DNA of 64,000 nt from Gavia stellata (Eukaryota; Chordata; Aves; Gaviiformes; Gaviidae): contig NC_082603.1 of NCBI RefSeq assembly GCF_030936135.1, positions 36,560,329 to 36,624,328 of the forward strand, given 5' to 3'. The notes under the pieces are model-generated. The model worked only from the letters and a program-made list of their open reading frames with translations. It made no database searches and was not told the origin of the DNA. The translations under genes were made by a program, and so were the position numbers. The number at the start of each line of letters is the position of its first letter. Positions within the stretch are counted from its first letter, which is position 1. Positions 48,301 to 59,750 of the stretch are shown in pieces.

Positions 48301-50211
48301 ACGAGCTCTTCAAGATAAAATAGTACAGAGCCCAGAGAGACGTTAATGTCCCATCTGCACTAATGGATTAAGATTAGGCAATCAAGACTGACTGTGGTTC
48401 TTTGAAAACCAACTGCAATTTGTGATACTACACGGGTTTGATCTTAAAAACATTTTAATGTGACTATTACTGTATTAATCTGGGGAGATGGTTTTGAGTA
48501 AGTTTTTGCAAAACTGAAATTATAAACTGCATTGCAACCCATCCATAATTATTTCTTGCTGCGAAAGTGTGTAAGACCTGTTTAAAGCATTTATTTTTTC
48601 TGCAGCATTCAGTGGCTATCGATTCTGGGTTCAGGAACTCTGGTATTACGGTTGGCAGAGGAGGAAAAATTATGATGGTAAGGACTTTCCTACTTACCTA
48701 CAAGGAATGTAACAAAATCGTATCGTTACTGTTAACCTTGATTATTTTTTTTTTTTTTTTTTTTAACGAGCCAAGAGCTGAATGGTAATGTGATTGACAG
48801 CTATCACAGGGCATGCTGTAGCAAAGAAGTACCTTTCTGCTTTAGTTGACAGCAAACTAACCAATTGTGTGGATAAGTGGTTTTTTCCTGTAATGAACTC
48901 CCCGTATTATGTAAATAACCTTCCTAAAATAAAAAACTTTATTCTACATAAATCCATCTGTGTGTGTTTTTAGGCTGTCCGGAGCACTCATTGCTTAGAA
49001 GTTCCATTGAGCCACAAGGGGAAATTGATGGTCTCTGAAGAATATATTGAATTTTTGATACATGTAGCTAATCGGAAGATGGAAGAAAACACAAAGAGGA
49101 TTGACAGGTTTGTAAGAGTACACCAATCCTGTTCATGACATCTAAATCCAAAAGTGAGAGAGCTTATGTTTTAAAAAAAAAAAAAAAAAAAAAAAACCAC
49201 CAAACCAGACAACCCCCCCAAAGTCTAAAATACAATTTCAGTTAATTTTTTGAGCTCTGAAGACTATAAATTAAGCAAAAACCTATAAACAACATGAGGT
49301 TGCGGACTCTTTGTTACTGAGTAGGATTTAAGTTTCTTCTTCTAATGATTAACAGCATTTGTTGTTGTAACACAGTAACCATTTCAGAAGTATTCAGATG
49401 GCAACACACACCTCGATCCACTAAATGTTTTGTAGAGTTTCCAAAACTGATGGTTTATGAAGGCAATAGAAGGTTACATGCGCTTTGGGTCTTTACATTT
49501 TTCTCCAGCCGAGGAACAGAATAGGCAGAAGAGCCGAAGAGCAGGAGGATCAAAAGGATGCTGGAGAGACACCTGCCTGTACTGAGCCCAGTTTCTTTTT
49601 ATATGTCCATTAAAAATCTCTGTAGTTGTTAAAGTAATTGCTAATAGTAGCAGTCCACCTGATCATTAATGCTATCATTCATCAGACGTTTAACCCGTTA
49701 CCATTTTATGGTTTCTGTAAGATTAACAGGGTCTTAATGGCACGTGAGTACATCCACTAGTTGATTTCTAACGTACAAGCATTACAAAGAGAAGTGGCAT
49801 GGCATACACAAGGACACGTGCTGATGCTTCTAATTTTTCTTCCCGTATTGGCTAGAACATTTCAATGTTAGTAACTGTTTTCTTCTCTTAGCATGTTTTG
49901 ATTATATTGCAAAAGCATTAGTTTCTCAGACTAGTGTGCAGATCCTGAGCAAACCTACAAAAATAACTACACAATTGTTTCTTTCCAGGTTCTACAAACG
50001 CTTAGAGTTAGCTTTGAAACCTGTCGTCAGTGCAAACAACTCGCCTTCTGAGGAGACAGAGAAGAATCGCTCTGTGTACATTCACAGGAGAAAGAGAAAG
50101 ACCATTCAAGAACAAGGTGTACACGCCTCTCCAAAGGATCACAATGAAGAATTGGAGCCTGCGGAAGATACAGAAAGTGATCTCGATATTTTTGCTGAAA
50201 TGATGATATAG
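42190..50211 (+). CDS. TYW3: TYW3, tRNA wybutosine-synthesising protein 3 (methyltransferase), complete coding sequence
   Basis: Join: 42190-42363, 43009-43089, 47678-47776, 48606-48677, 48974-49107, 49989-50211; 260 residues (human 259). All introns are GT-AG and in phase. TYW3 uses S-adenosylmethionine to N4-methylate the 7-aminocarboxypropyl-demethylwyosine intermediate at G37 of tRNA-Phe, a middle step of wybutosine synthesis. Family blocks seen are [11 protein letters not shown] (residues 42-52), [59 protein letters not shown] and [20 protein letters not shown]. The C-terminal ~70 residues are charged and variable, as in other vertebrates. The ATG is the first one after the GC tract; its -3 base is C but +4 is G. 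The N-terminus differs from the human one but keeps FR-KAQ-L. Exon 1 is extremely GC-rich; later exons are not. Confidence 0.97.
43009..43089 (+). CDS. TYW3: TYW3 exon 2
   Basis: Residues 59-85, [20 protein letters not shown] to TCIKDEV (human KQNCCWLLVTHKLCVKDDV). Acceptor CACTAG, donor GTAAGA. Confidence 0.96.
47678..47776 (+). CDS. TYW3: TYW3 exon 3
   Basis: Residues 86-118, [20 protein letters not shown] then [13 protein letters not shown]. Acceptor TTCCAG, donor GTAAAA. Confidence 0.96.
48606..48677 (+). CDS. TYW3: TYW3 exon 4
   Basis: Residues 119-142, [20 protein letters not shown] then KIMM. Acceptor CTGCAG, donor GTAAGG. Confidence 0.97.
48974..49107 (+). CDS. TYW3: TYW3 exon 5
   Basis: Residues 143-186 plus two bases, [20 protein letters not shown] to [10 protein letters not shown]. 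Acceptor TTTTAG, donor GTTTGT. Confidence 0.96.
49989..50211 (+). CDS. TYW3: TYW3 exon 6 (stop codon)
   Basis: Residues 187-260 and [18 protein letters not shown], a basic patch (HRRKRK), then an acidic end ([20 protein letters not shown]). Acceptor TTCCAG. Confidence 0.95.
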
Positions 50212-51065
50212 ACTAAGGCATTTGAAAGCAAATGGCAAACTGAATAATAATTGTAATGCTCTTTGTAAGAGAGAGAAATACTGCTCTGTTCTAAGTAGTA
50301 ACACTCTCATGGACATTTACCAGAAAAAAAAGTAATTAAACAGAATTGTGGAGAGGTTTAATGCCACAAAAGCACGGAGAACAAAACCTGAGAATGTTTT
50401 GGGGTTTGTTTGTTGTTTTTTTTTTTTAACACCATTGTTGAATTAACAATCTTTTACTGTGTCAGTTATCACAGAAATAACTGGTTTGCTACAGCCTTTG
50501 GCCACGTTCTCTATGGAAGCATTTCACTTCTAAATGCTGGGTTTAGGCCTTCTGATTTTTGCGGAGCAGAGAAACTCTAAAAACTGGGTTGTTATCCTTG
50601 AAGGTTTTTAATGCCTGTAGGACCTCTGCAAAACACTGTGCACCAATGTAGACGGCCCTTTCAGAACAACACAAAGCCACGGATTAGCTGGAGAATGTGG
50701 CTAATCCTAACCTGGTGTGGAGGTTAGGATAGAAAAGTAGAAGTTACTGCTCTATGCCAGCTTCAGCTGAGTGCATCCGGGATCCTTCCTGACTTGCACT
50801 GGACAGCAGAGTTGATGCTTTTTTTTCCTGCACTTTACTGTGTTTCAGGCTCCAGCCCCACTGTGTTCATGTGTTCTGCTTCCCTTGGCCAGCGGCCGTT
50901 AAGCGTTATTTTTCTTTGCATCTTTTAGCCAACTCTATATGCTGATAGTTGGTTAGCTCACTTACATGTGGCCAGCACCCAGCTTCAGTTCCAGCTGTTG
51001 GGTGGCAAGTCAACCACAGGGTACAGGAAGGGGCTTTCTTACCTGGCTGTGAACCACTGACATAC

Positions 51066-51071
51066 AATAAA
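51066..51071 (+). terminator. TYW3 poly(A) signal
   Basis: AATAAA followed after 20-40 bp by a T/GT-rich stretch (AATTTGTGCATTCCTGTATT). This would give a 3' UTR of about 870 bp. No earlier canonical signal was seen after the stop codon. Confidence 0.75.
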
Positions 51072-51887
51072 TGTTAAATATAGAACAGTGCAATAATTTG
51101 TGCATTCCTGTATTGTACCACTCGAAAAGCCACTCCGTACTTGTATTTTTCAGAAAAATGGTGAGTTTGTAAATCTTGGCAGCAATGAATTCCGAGCCCT
51201 TCCTTTTATGCCTGAGTGATCACTAACACTGCAAAACAAGACCCCAACTGAAGGAAATGGTTTATTTGCTACAGTAACTCTGAGTTCATATAGGTCATTG
51301 TTTCCATTACATAAGCCTATGTCCTGGGGACACTGAAATGCCACTGGAAAAATTTGACATACTAGGTGGCAGTTTGGGGAAATGTAATTGGGGGCTTCAA
51401 ATAGATTCTGGAAGACCTGTTAGGCTGTGTTTTCAGTAGCAGGCATGCCAAAACAAATAAACTTGAGCCTTTTGTGTTGCTTGTTCGTGCTACTAACTTG
51501 CAGCTTGAGCACTTTGGTGCGCTTGCTTTCATCCTATTTCTGGTGGCCTGAAAGATGTCAGTGCCTGGTTGGGGCATGGGACAGCGAGAGGCCAACACGT
51601 TTCCGTCCTTGCAAGAAGATTGCAGTCGTGTCAAGTGAAATGCTGGGGGCTTGATGTTGTCCTTGGCTGTTGGCTGCAAGCACAAATTGAGCAAAAAGCA
51701 GAAGGAGCAGACTGTGATTTTCCTCCTTTGTGGAAGGGGCGAGGTGACAGATTTTGAAGATTAAAGAACATCAGCTTGCAAGATGACCAAGTACATAAGG
51801 TGTTGAAATACCACGAGGAACCTTCAAAAGTAATACACTGTGTATGCTGTTCTCAAACCTCGTGGATTTGGGTGGATGAATCCTTTT
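51072..51887. other. Intergenic spacer between TYW3 and the LTR
   Basis: Unique-looking DNA; nothing recognised. Confidence 0.6.
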
Positions 51888-52995
51888 TGTGGTGGGCTGG
51901 CCCTGGCTGGACAGCAGGTGCCCCCCAAAGCCAGTCTATCACAGGGGAGAGAAAATATAATGAAAGGCTCATGGGTCGGGATAAGGACAGGGAGATCACT
52001 CACCAATTACCGTCACAGGCAAAACAGACTCGACTTGGGGAAATCAGTTTAATTCATAACCAGTCAAAATCAGAGCAGAATAATGAGAAATAAAACCAAA
52101 TCTTAAAACCACCTGCCTCCCACCCCTCCCTTCTTCCCGGGCTCAACTTCACTCCCGATTTCCTCTACCTCCTCCCCCCGAGCGGCGCAGGGGGGACGGG
52201 GAAGGGGCGTTGCAGTCAGTTCATCACACGTTGTCTCTGCCGCTCCTTCCTCCTCACGCTCTTCCTCTGCTCCAGCGTGGGGTCCCTCCCACAGGAGACA
52301 GTTCTCCACAAACTTCTCCAACGTGGATCCTTCCCACAGGCCACAGTTCTTCACAAACTGCTCCAGCATGGGCCAATTCCACGGTGTGCAATCCTTCAGG
52401 AACAGACTGCTCCAGCGTGGGTCCCCCACAGGGTCACAAGTCCTGCCAGCAAACCTGCTCCAGTGCGGGCTCCTCTCTCCATGGCTCCACAGGTCCTGCC
52501 AGGAGCCTGCTCCAGCGTGGGCTTCCCACAGGATCACAGCCTCCTTCGGGCACCCACCTGCTCCGGCGTGCGGTCCTCCACGGGCTGCAGGTGGATATCT
52601 GCTCCACCGTGGACCTCCACGGGCTGCAGGGACACAGCCTGCCTCACCATGGTCTGCACCAGGGGCTGCCGGGGAATCTCTGCTCCGGCGCCTGGAGCAC
52701 CTCTTCCCCTCCTTCTGCACTGACCTTGGTGTCTGCAGAGTTGTTTCTCTCACATATTCGCACTCCTCTCTTCTCTGGCTGCCGTTGCGCAGGTTTTTTT
52801 CCTTTTCTTAAATATGTTACCAGAGAGGCGTTACCACCATTGCTGATGGGCTCGGCCTTGGCCAGCGGCAGGTCCGCCTTGGAGCCGGCTGGCATTGGCT
52901 CTATGGGACACAGGGGAAGCTTCCAGCAGCTTCCCGCAAAAGCCACCCTTGTAGCCCCTCCTGCTACCAAAGCCTTGCCACGCAAACCCAATTCA
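51888..52995 (-). mobile_element. Solo LTR of an avian endogenous retrovirus (probably ERVL-like)
   Basis: A 1108-bp element bounded by TG...CA and flanked by CTTTT (51883-51887) and CTTGT (52996-53000), a 5-bp target duplication with one mismatch. No internal retroviral genes are present. Read on the minus strand it has a TATTTAAG TATA-like box near its 5' end, then a tandem GC-rich block with a recurring 'cacgctggagcag'-type motif, and a decayed poly(A) region near its 3' end. From memory it resembles a common ~1-kb bird LTR. The 216-codon open minus frame through the tandem block is not a gene. The five-base duplication favours class III, but the family is not confirmed. Confidence 0.75.
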
Positions 52996-55900
52996 CTTGT
53001 TTAATTCCAGCTGAACCCGGCAGGGAGTGATCGTTTCTAATGCTGAAGAGCTGCTTGCTGGGAGACGTGCTGCAGGCACCCATCGCCCGGCGGGATCAGA
53101 GCGTGTGGCATGGACGCGGTGCGGCCCCCACAGCAGGGCCCTGGGCGAGCAAAGCTGGAGTCCCACAGCCCGCGCGGCAGCAGGCGTGCAGGCGGGAGCG
53201 GCCGAGGGTCCCTGCGGCAGGCCAAAGCCACAGCAGCTCCTCAGGGCGGGGGGATGTGGCTTCTGCCGCACAGGTTGTCAGAGCAGCGCCGGGGCGGGGG
53301 GCTTGCTTCAGGCCCTCGCAGTCGCAAGTTTTCATAGACTTGCCTTTCCATTCTGAGGCAGAACTGCGTTTCTTTGAACCGAGCTGAACCGAAGCCCCAA
53401 AGCATCCATCAAACAGCAGCATCTGCTTCAGTGCGGAGGGGCGGGTGGCTCTCGCAGGCCAGGGACCGGGGCAAAGCCCTGCTGAGCCGCCGGCCCCGTT
53501 CCCGCTGGTGGGGGTCCCACCGTCCCTGCGGGTCCCTCCTCACCGCCCAGGGGGGTGGCTGCTGCGCGGAGGAGGCAGCGGTTGCTTTTAAAAGCGGGGA
53601 TGGGGGTGGATTTCAGCGAGTTTCTTCAGAACAGTCCGAACCACCTTCGGCATTTAAAGCAGTCCTAACACGGTCTGGCTCCCGCCTGTCAGAAACGACT
53701 GCACGTGACTGCAGCTGCTGTTAGCGAAGGTGAGCGGTTTCCGCACACCGTGCACTGCTGCCATCTTGCCCCACAGGTGGGAAGATAAAATTCAGCACTG
53801 AGAAAGCAGAGAGGCAAAGAAACCATATCGGACTTCAACCCCAGCCCAAAGAGTCGGTATTTTTGAGAGCGGAGGAGGCCTGTTTCAGAAGTCAGAGAAG
53901 GTTTCCTTCCAAGTACGTACAGCCATGAACGCACCTGCGTCAGGAGGAAGAGGGATCACAGATACTAACTTTGTTTATGAACCAGGACTTTGGTATGCTT
54001 TCCAGAGCAGAGCTGTGGGACTATGTGTTGGGAGGAAAGGGTATTCAATGCAACTACTTCATTTTTGGGGAAGCTGCTTTTTTCTGTCACCTTTATTTCT
54101 TTTAAATGCAATCCGAGCACTACAATAACAGCCCAAACCTTTACAGTATGTAACAGCATGTACAAGATTTACGTTCTTAGAAATACAGTTTGTCAGAAAC
54201 TGATGTGTGATATGAGCTCACGTTCCTCTTAAAAATGATACCAAATTCAGGAATATTTTTTTGACAGTCTTAACCTAGAAAGGTTACCCTAACTATTGAC
54301 ATCTTGTTACTTTATACCTGTTAACTCCGATTATTGAAGACTGTTAGCGACCTCATACAAAAAACCAAAACAAGACCCTGCAACAAGAAAAATAAACAGT
54401 CGCATGATTCTCAGTGAAAGGTTAGGGAATCATGTTACTTCAGTGCTTAAAATATGGAACAGTTTTTACAAGGTTTTTCTGATTTTTTTTACCCCCCTAA
54501 AGGTTTCAGAGGGTGGTACTGAGGTTGTGTTTCACTGCCCTGCAGCCGTGCTGGGAAGGTGCAGAGCACCAGCACCACCCTGCTCCACGCACCACTGCCC
54601 TCATTCGCCCATACACCGGGGAGAGCCACGCTTTCCCCCTCTCTTACCCAAGTTTCCCAAGTTCCTTTTGAGATTAATTTTGTCAAGCTGTGTTTCATTT
54701 CCAGCTCCTATAACTAATTCGGTTACACTTTCAATGCAATATTCAGCTGCAGACTACAGGCGTCCCAGCGGACAGAAAGGCTACACGCAACAGGAGGCAG
54801 CAGCCTTTGGAAAGGTAATTCTGGGGTTCAAGGCAGAAGAAAAAATTACTGATGAGCAACCAGAGTCCTAAAATTGGCAAATCTTTACCATTTGTAAGTG
54901 TGCTTAGGCAGTTGACTAACAAAAGCGTATTTTCAGCCCAGTTTTCATGTTTGCTTTTGCTATGTTAAAATATTGGAACATTTAAAACTACAATTTCGTT
55001 CACTTTGCATTCAGTTGTTTCTGGGGAGGCAGATGTATTCATCCACTCTAGTAACTGATCGTCTTTTCTCACCCATCTCATAACATTTAGCATCCGTACC
55101 AGAAAAATCACTTTGTCATTCCCCAAATTAGCGCCAAAGCATCAGCCAGTTGTGCTCACAAATGGCATCCAGCAGGCACTTCAGCATGAAAGTCACTTGA
55201 CTGATTCACCAAGATAATTCTTTACATGCAGATCGCAGATGTCACAAGCACTAGTATTGCTCAAAACAGCTTCTTCCTCTGAAACTTAAGTGCTTAAATC
55301 AGTTTACAAGAACATAACAGTAACAGGATCAGATTGCAGTGGAAATCATTGTTTGCAAATGAGTTAAAATTCTCAGGATAGGACGGCTTCTCAGTTCTCA
55401 GCCACCACTCCTACTCATGCTTTACTCGAGTTTGCCTGAGCCCATGCATTTAACAACATGCCATTGTATAAAATTCAGTCTCAATTTTTTTAAATTACTT
55501 TCGACTATGAAATATACCATGCACTGGAGTTTTATAAGGTCTTTGGTAATTTTGGTTACTGAAAATACACAATTACTTTGCAGTGTCTTGTCAATTTGAT
55601 TTTACATAATGTGATATTAAGGAGGACGTTTAACTTCTGTTCTTCCAACAGCTGAAGATAATACCAGTGCAGCATGCTGTGCGTCTCTAAAAAAGAACCT
55701 TTGAAAGGAAATTTGAGTCTTTCAAAAAATAGATAATCACGTGCCTAAGTTTTCCTAGCTGCCCACTTAATTTCTTTACAGCACGAGAAAGTAAAGCCTG
55801 TAAGAATTACTGTCTTAAACCTGCTAGCTCTGGTGTGACAACAGCAGACAACTATCTAGACATCAAGGTCAGAGTATCTTCAGCTCTTTTTTAAAAACAG

Positions 55901-56290
55901 AACAATATCCAAATTCCACATAGAAATTGCACATAAGCTTTTATTCTGCTTTCTGGATGCAGTTTAGTTATGGTAACTGAGCAGATAAATACTTCGGTCC
56001 ATTTTATACCGGGACAAAAAATATCTTTCTTTGTTTTCATTTTCTGCATGACCCCATGAGAAGAGAAAGTATTTTTCTCAAAACCAACTGAATTTTTATC
56101 AAGAAGAACGTAACTCCTTCCCTCAAATAACACTGCAGTCAAGTTCTGAAGTTATAGCAATTAGGTTTTCTTGAAGAAGAACCCGAAAAGCTAGCAACGT
56201 GACTGTTTAATTGCTAAATCCCTTTGCCTCGCTGGCAGACGTGCCAGTTCCAGCACCTCATCACAGGAGCACACCCGCCTTAGTCGGTTT
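52996..56290. other. Intergenic region after the LTR
   Basis: GC-rich with scattered CpG at 53.05-53.6 kb, then AT-rich. No exon recognised. Confidence 0.55.
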
Positions 56291-57180
56291 TCCATTCGGG
56301 GGGTCCGTCCGATGAGCGCAGGAAGACCGCTGCACTACATTACATTCGATACAGCGGAAGGCGCCCGTCTCCCGCACACGGCTGTCGGGCGGCGGAGGGT
56401 GTCAAAACCGGCCCGGACTAAACGCGTGCGACGAGCCGCGGGGGCGGCGGACCTCGCGCCCCGCACGGAGGAACAGGCGCTTCCACGCCGCTACAGCGGC
56501 CCCCCCGGAACGCAGCCGTGCCGTCCGCCCAGCGCTGCGCAGCAGAGCGGCAACCCGCGCAGCGCAGACCGGCAGGGCCGCCCGCCCCGCAGCCGCCGCT
56601 GCCTTTGCCTTTGCCAAACCGTCCGGCCCCGCGCCGAGGCCCGCGGATCCGTGCGCGGCTCCCGCGCGCACGACGCCCTGACCTCCGCGGGCGCGCAGGC
56701 GGCTTCGGAGCGGCGCAGAGCCGGGCGCTGCCGGGCCCGGCCGCCCCGCCCGCCCGGGGACCCCGCGGGGACCCCGCGCCGGCTGCGGCCGCGCGCCCCC
56801 ACGCGTGCTCTGCGCCCCACCGCCGCGGGCCGGGGCCGGCCGGGGGCGCGGCCGCTCGCGTGGCCCGTTCGCCCCGACCCCGCGCCGCGCGGTCCGGCTG
56901 CGGAGCGGCGCGGAGCCCGGCGCGGCCGCGGCCGCCGGCCTGCGGCTGACCGGCCCGGGCGCAGCCCTGCCGCGGGCGCGGTGCAGGAGCTGGCAGCCCG
57001 CCCCCCCTCGCCGAGGAAGGCCGAAGCGCGGCGCGGCGCGGCCGCTCCCTCCCGGCGGCGCAGGGGCGGGCGGCCGCGGCGCTGCGCGGGCTGAGCCCCC
57101 GCCGCGGTGGCCCCTCCGGGCAGACAGCCGTGCCCGCGGCGTCCGCAGGCAGCGCGTTCGTTGTGCCGCGTTACGAGTGT
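56290..57180. promoter_or_regulatory. CpG island without an assigned gene
   Basis: About 0.9 kb of dense CpG DNA with many GC boxes (CCGCCC, GGGCGG). Open frames of 250-316 codons run through it on the minus strand and others on the plus strand, but they are Arg/Pro/Ala/Gly strings typical of CpG islands. No known first exon was recognised. It could be the promoter of an unannotated transcript. Limits are approximate. Confidence 0.7.
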
Positions 57181-59430
57181 GGGCAACAGCTCCTCTGCCC
57201 ACAGTACGTGAAGTGCAGGAACCACTCCGGGAGGTGCCAAGGGTCGTGCTTACGGTGCCCGTGTTGATACTAGACGTGTCTGCAACCCGACCCCCGTTAA
57301 ACTGTTCCCCAAGGGGTACTTCACACTGAGGCTCCCGGCGTCTGTGACTCACTGACGTCTAAACAAACCGACGGGTTTTTTATTCGGTGTACTCCCCTGC
57401 AATTGCTCTGATTCCCTGGGCTCCTTATGCACGCAGGGAGTTTGAGGCCACAGGGTCCCTTGCTGTACCCCAAGACGTCCACGCCACAGCCCAGCCTGGC
57501 CGCAGACCCGACTGCATCACACAGAGTCGTTCGCTGATGTGGTATTTCTGGCAAGAGAAAAAGATACCTTTCAAATTGCAGAAGCTGTAGACTCCCAAAG
57601 CAGGTAAACAGATCACTGCGGTCCTGCTTGGGGCTACCCGGAGGATCCAAGCGGTACGGCACCGCAAGTTGAGGGCGAGCCAGTCGCTAGACTACGCTTC
57701 TGCGCGACCTGCCCGGCTTTGGAGCCGCTTTTGCTCACACGACTGTCTGAGGGAAAAATCGGTTCTTGTGATTTGCCCCACACGGGCTGCCTTCTGACAG
57801 TAGGAGCCATTTAAACTCCTGAAATACTGAACAGCTGGACTGGAAAAACCTGTTTTCCTTGGAATGACCACCAATTTTCCACTAATAGAGATGTAAATGC
57901 ATCCCACTGCTATCTCAGAAGTTTTCCGGTTCGTGATCAATTCTGTATCAATGTTAAACTGGCAGTGCTGCTCTCTTATAATACACTAATTTAAATATTT
58001 CAGCATAACATTGCTGACAAAAATCAAGGAATATTTACAAGTGAAATGCGCCCAGAGTTTATGCATATAATCTACTCTTTTTTTCCCATTATTTTGCATC
58101 CCTCAGTGGCATATTTTAGACAGAATTTTCTTTGATTCCACTGAGACTGAACCTGGTTTTGTTTTCTCTCACTGAAAATACACTCACCTCAGAAATATTG
58201 CAGAAATATAGCAGTGCTGAGAAAGTAAAATGCAGCACAATTTTATGTAGAGTTCTGTGGAGGATCTACATGTTTTCCCTGCACCATCTTCACCTCGGAA
58301 TGATAAACAGGACCCAGGGACCTGCCACTTCTGGAAAATATATGCAAGAGCACCGTGGTTAGGTCTACGCAGGATCAGAATGTGGCCCAAAATGCACAGT
58401 ATTACAAATGACCATTTTCCCCTCATTCCTATTATCTAGATATGAAAGTTCAAATTCAAGAATGTGCTTTCAAATCCACAGCACTCTAGGGTAATATTAA
58501 ATGAACTCCATTTAATAAAACACATTCCAAGTTGTTATTTTGATTGAAGCATTATTTTTTTTGTCTTGCAATAAGTAGTTCAGATTTCACTGGGTCGTTG
58601 AAAATTTTTGAATCAGTCTCTCTTCAAATCAAATTTAAAATATGGACTTAAATAGCTGTGGCAACAGACAACTTCACAACACAAACCAGAAATAAGGGAT
58701 ATAATGCTGCATTAAAGCTGCTGCTGCGTTTATCTCCCGAGTCAGTGAATGAAATTTTGCCATCCTCCAAAATATACTGATCGTCCCTTTCATAAAACAT
58801 ATCACATTCATCCAGGGAAATGATAGCATCCCATTTTGTCCTCGATTCACTAAAATAAGAGGTATTTTGATCACAAATGCCTGCTATTATCAAAACACTA
58901 TCGTGATTTCAGCAGCATTAGCAAACCCAGGTGAAGCTGCGCTCAGGTCCCCCTTGGGTTTTTTGCTCTGCGTCACATTGCATCTGTTTTTAAATGCTTT
59001 GTCATTTAGAACAGAGGCATCAGACAACATCCTGCATTCAGGCACTCCCCGGATTCATGGCTGGAAGGCACATTGTCTGGAGCCTCTGAGTCAGTGTTTT
59101 CTCCCTAGAAAATGCATATGTGAAAATCGCAACAGGCTCCCAGAAGATGTTGGAATAAATATTTACGTAACTATTGAAATACTTACATACACACTTCTCC
59201 GTGCTTGAAACAGGAAAACAAGTGCAATAAATGCAATTAAGGTATCAGGGTTCTAGACTAATACACCTTGCATTTCCCATCAAGATACCCTGTCGGTTAA
59301 ACGATTAATATTCTCTCTCATTACGCTGCCCACCACGAGGCAGTACAGGCAGGATTAGGACAATAAAGCAGCAGTCCCTCAGGCTGGGCAGCCCCTGACC
59401 ACAGAGGTTGCCGGACCGGGTGCACTGCAG
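57181..59430. other. Intergenic region
   Basis: Mostly unique DNA. A short minus-strand open frame at 58648-58893 with a hydrophobic end is noted under findings. Nothing else recognised. Confidence 0.55.
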
Positions 59431-59745
59431 CCCCTCGATGGAGAGCCCCTCGATGGAGGGCACCTCGATGGAGGGCACCTCGATGGAGAGCACCTCGATG
59501 GAGAGCCCCTCGATGGAGGGCACCTTGATGGAGAGCCCCTCGATGGAGAGCCCCTCGATGGAGGGCACCTCGATGGAGAGCCCCTCGATGGAGAGCCCCT
59601 CGATGGAGGGCACCTCGATGGAGAGCCCCTCGATGGAGAGCCCCTCGATGGAGGGCACCTCGATGGAGGGCACCTCGATGGAGAGCCCCTCGATGGAGAG
59701 CCCCTCGATGGAGGGCACCTCGATGGAGAGCCCCTCGATGGAGGG
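59431..59745. repeat. 15-bp minisatellite, 21 copies
   Basis: Twenty-one tandem copies of C(C/A)CCTCGATGGAG(A/G)G. Two variants alternate in a largely 45-bp (three-unit) higher-order pattern. One copy has CACCTTGATG (near 59521). Because 15 is a multiple of three, some frames stay open on both strands (Met-Glu-Ser-Pro-Ser on plus). Confidence 0.96.
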
Positions 59746-59750
59746 CCCCT

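Larger units (their letters stand above)
42364..49988 (+). other. TYW3 introns
   Basis: Introns at 42364-43008 (GC-rich at first), 43090-47677, 47777-48605, 48678-48973 and 49108-49988. Oligo(A) or oligo(T) tracts occur at about 47.29, 48.75 and 49.17 kb. A moderately CpG-containing stretch at 45.0-46.3 kb holds a 173-codon open frame on the minus strand. No mobile element was firmly recognised. Confidence 0.7.

Noticed and set aside
52103..53004. 216-codon minus frame and 264-codon plus frame.
   Set aside because: Both lie inside the solo LTR and translate its tandem GC-rich block.
56312..57352. Frames of 174-316 codons on both strands.
   Set aside because: CpG-island composition (Arg/Ala/Pro/Gly) with no recognisable domain.
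59431..59745. CRISPR-like regular repeat.
   Set aside because: There are no unique spacers between the 15-bp units and the genome is vertebrate; it is a minisatellite.
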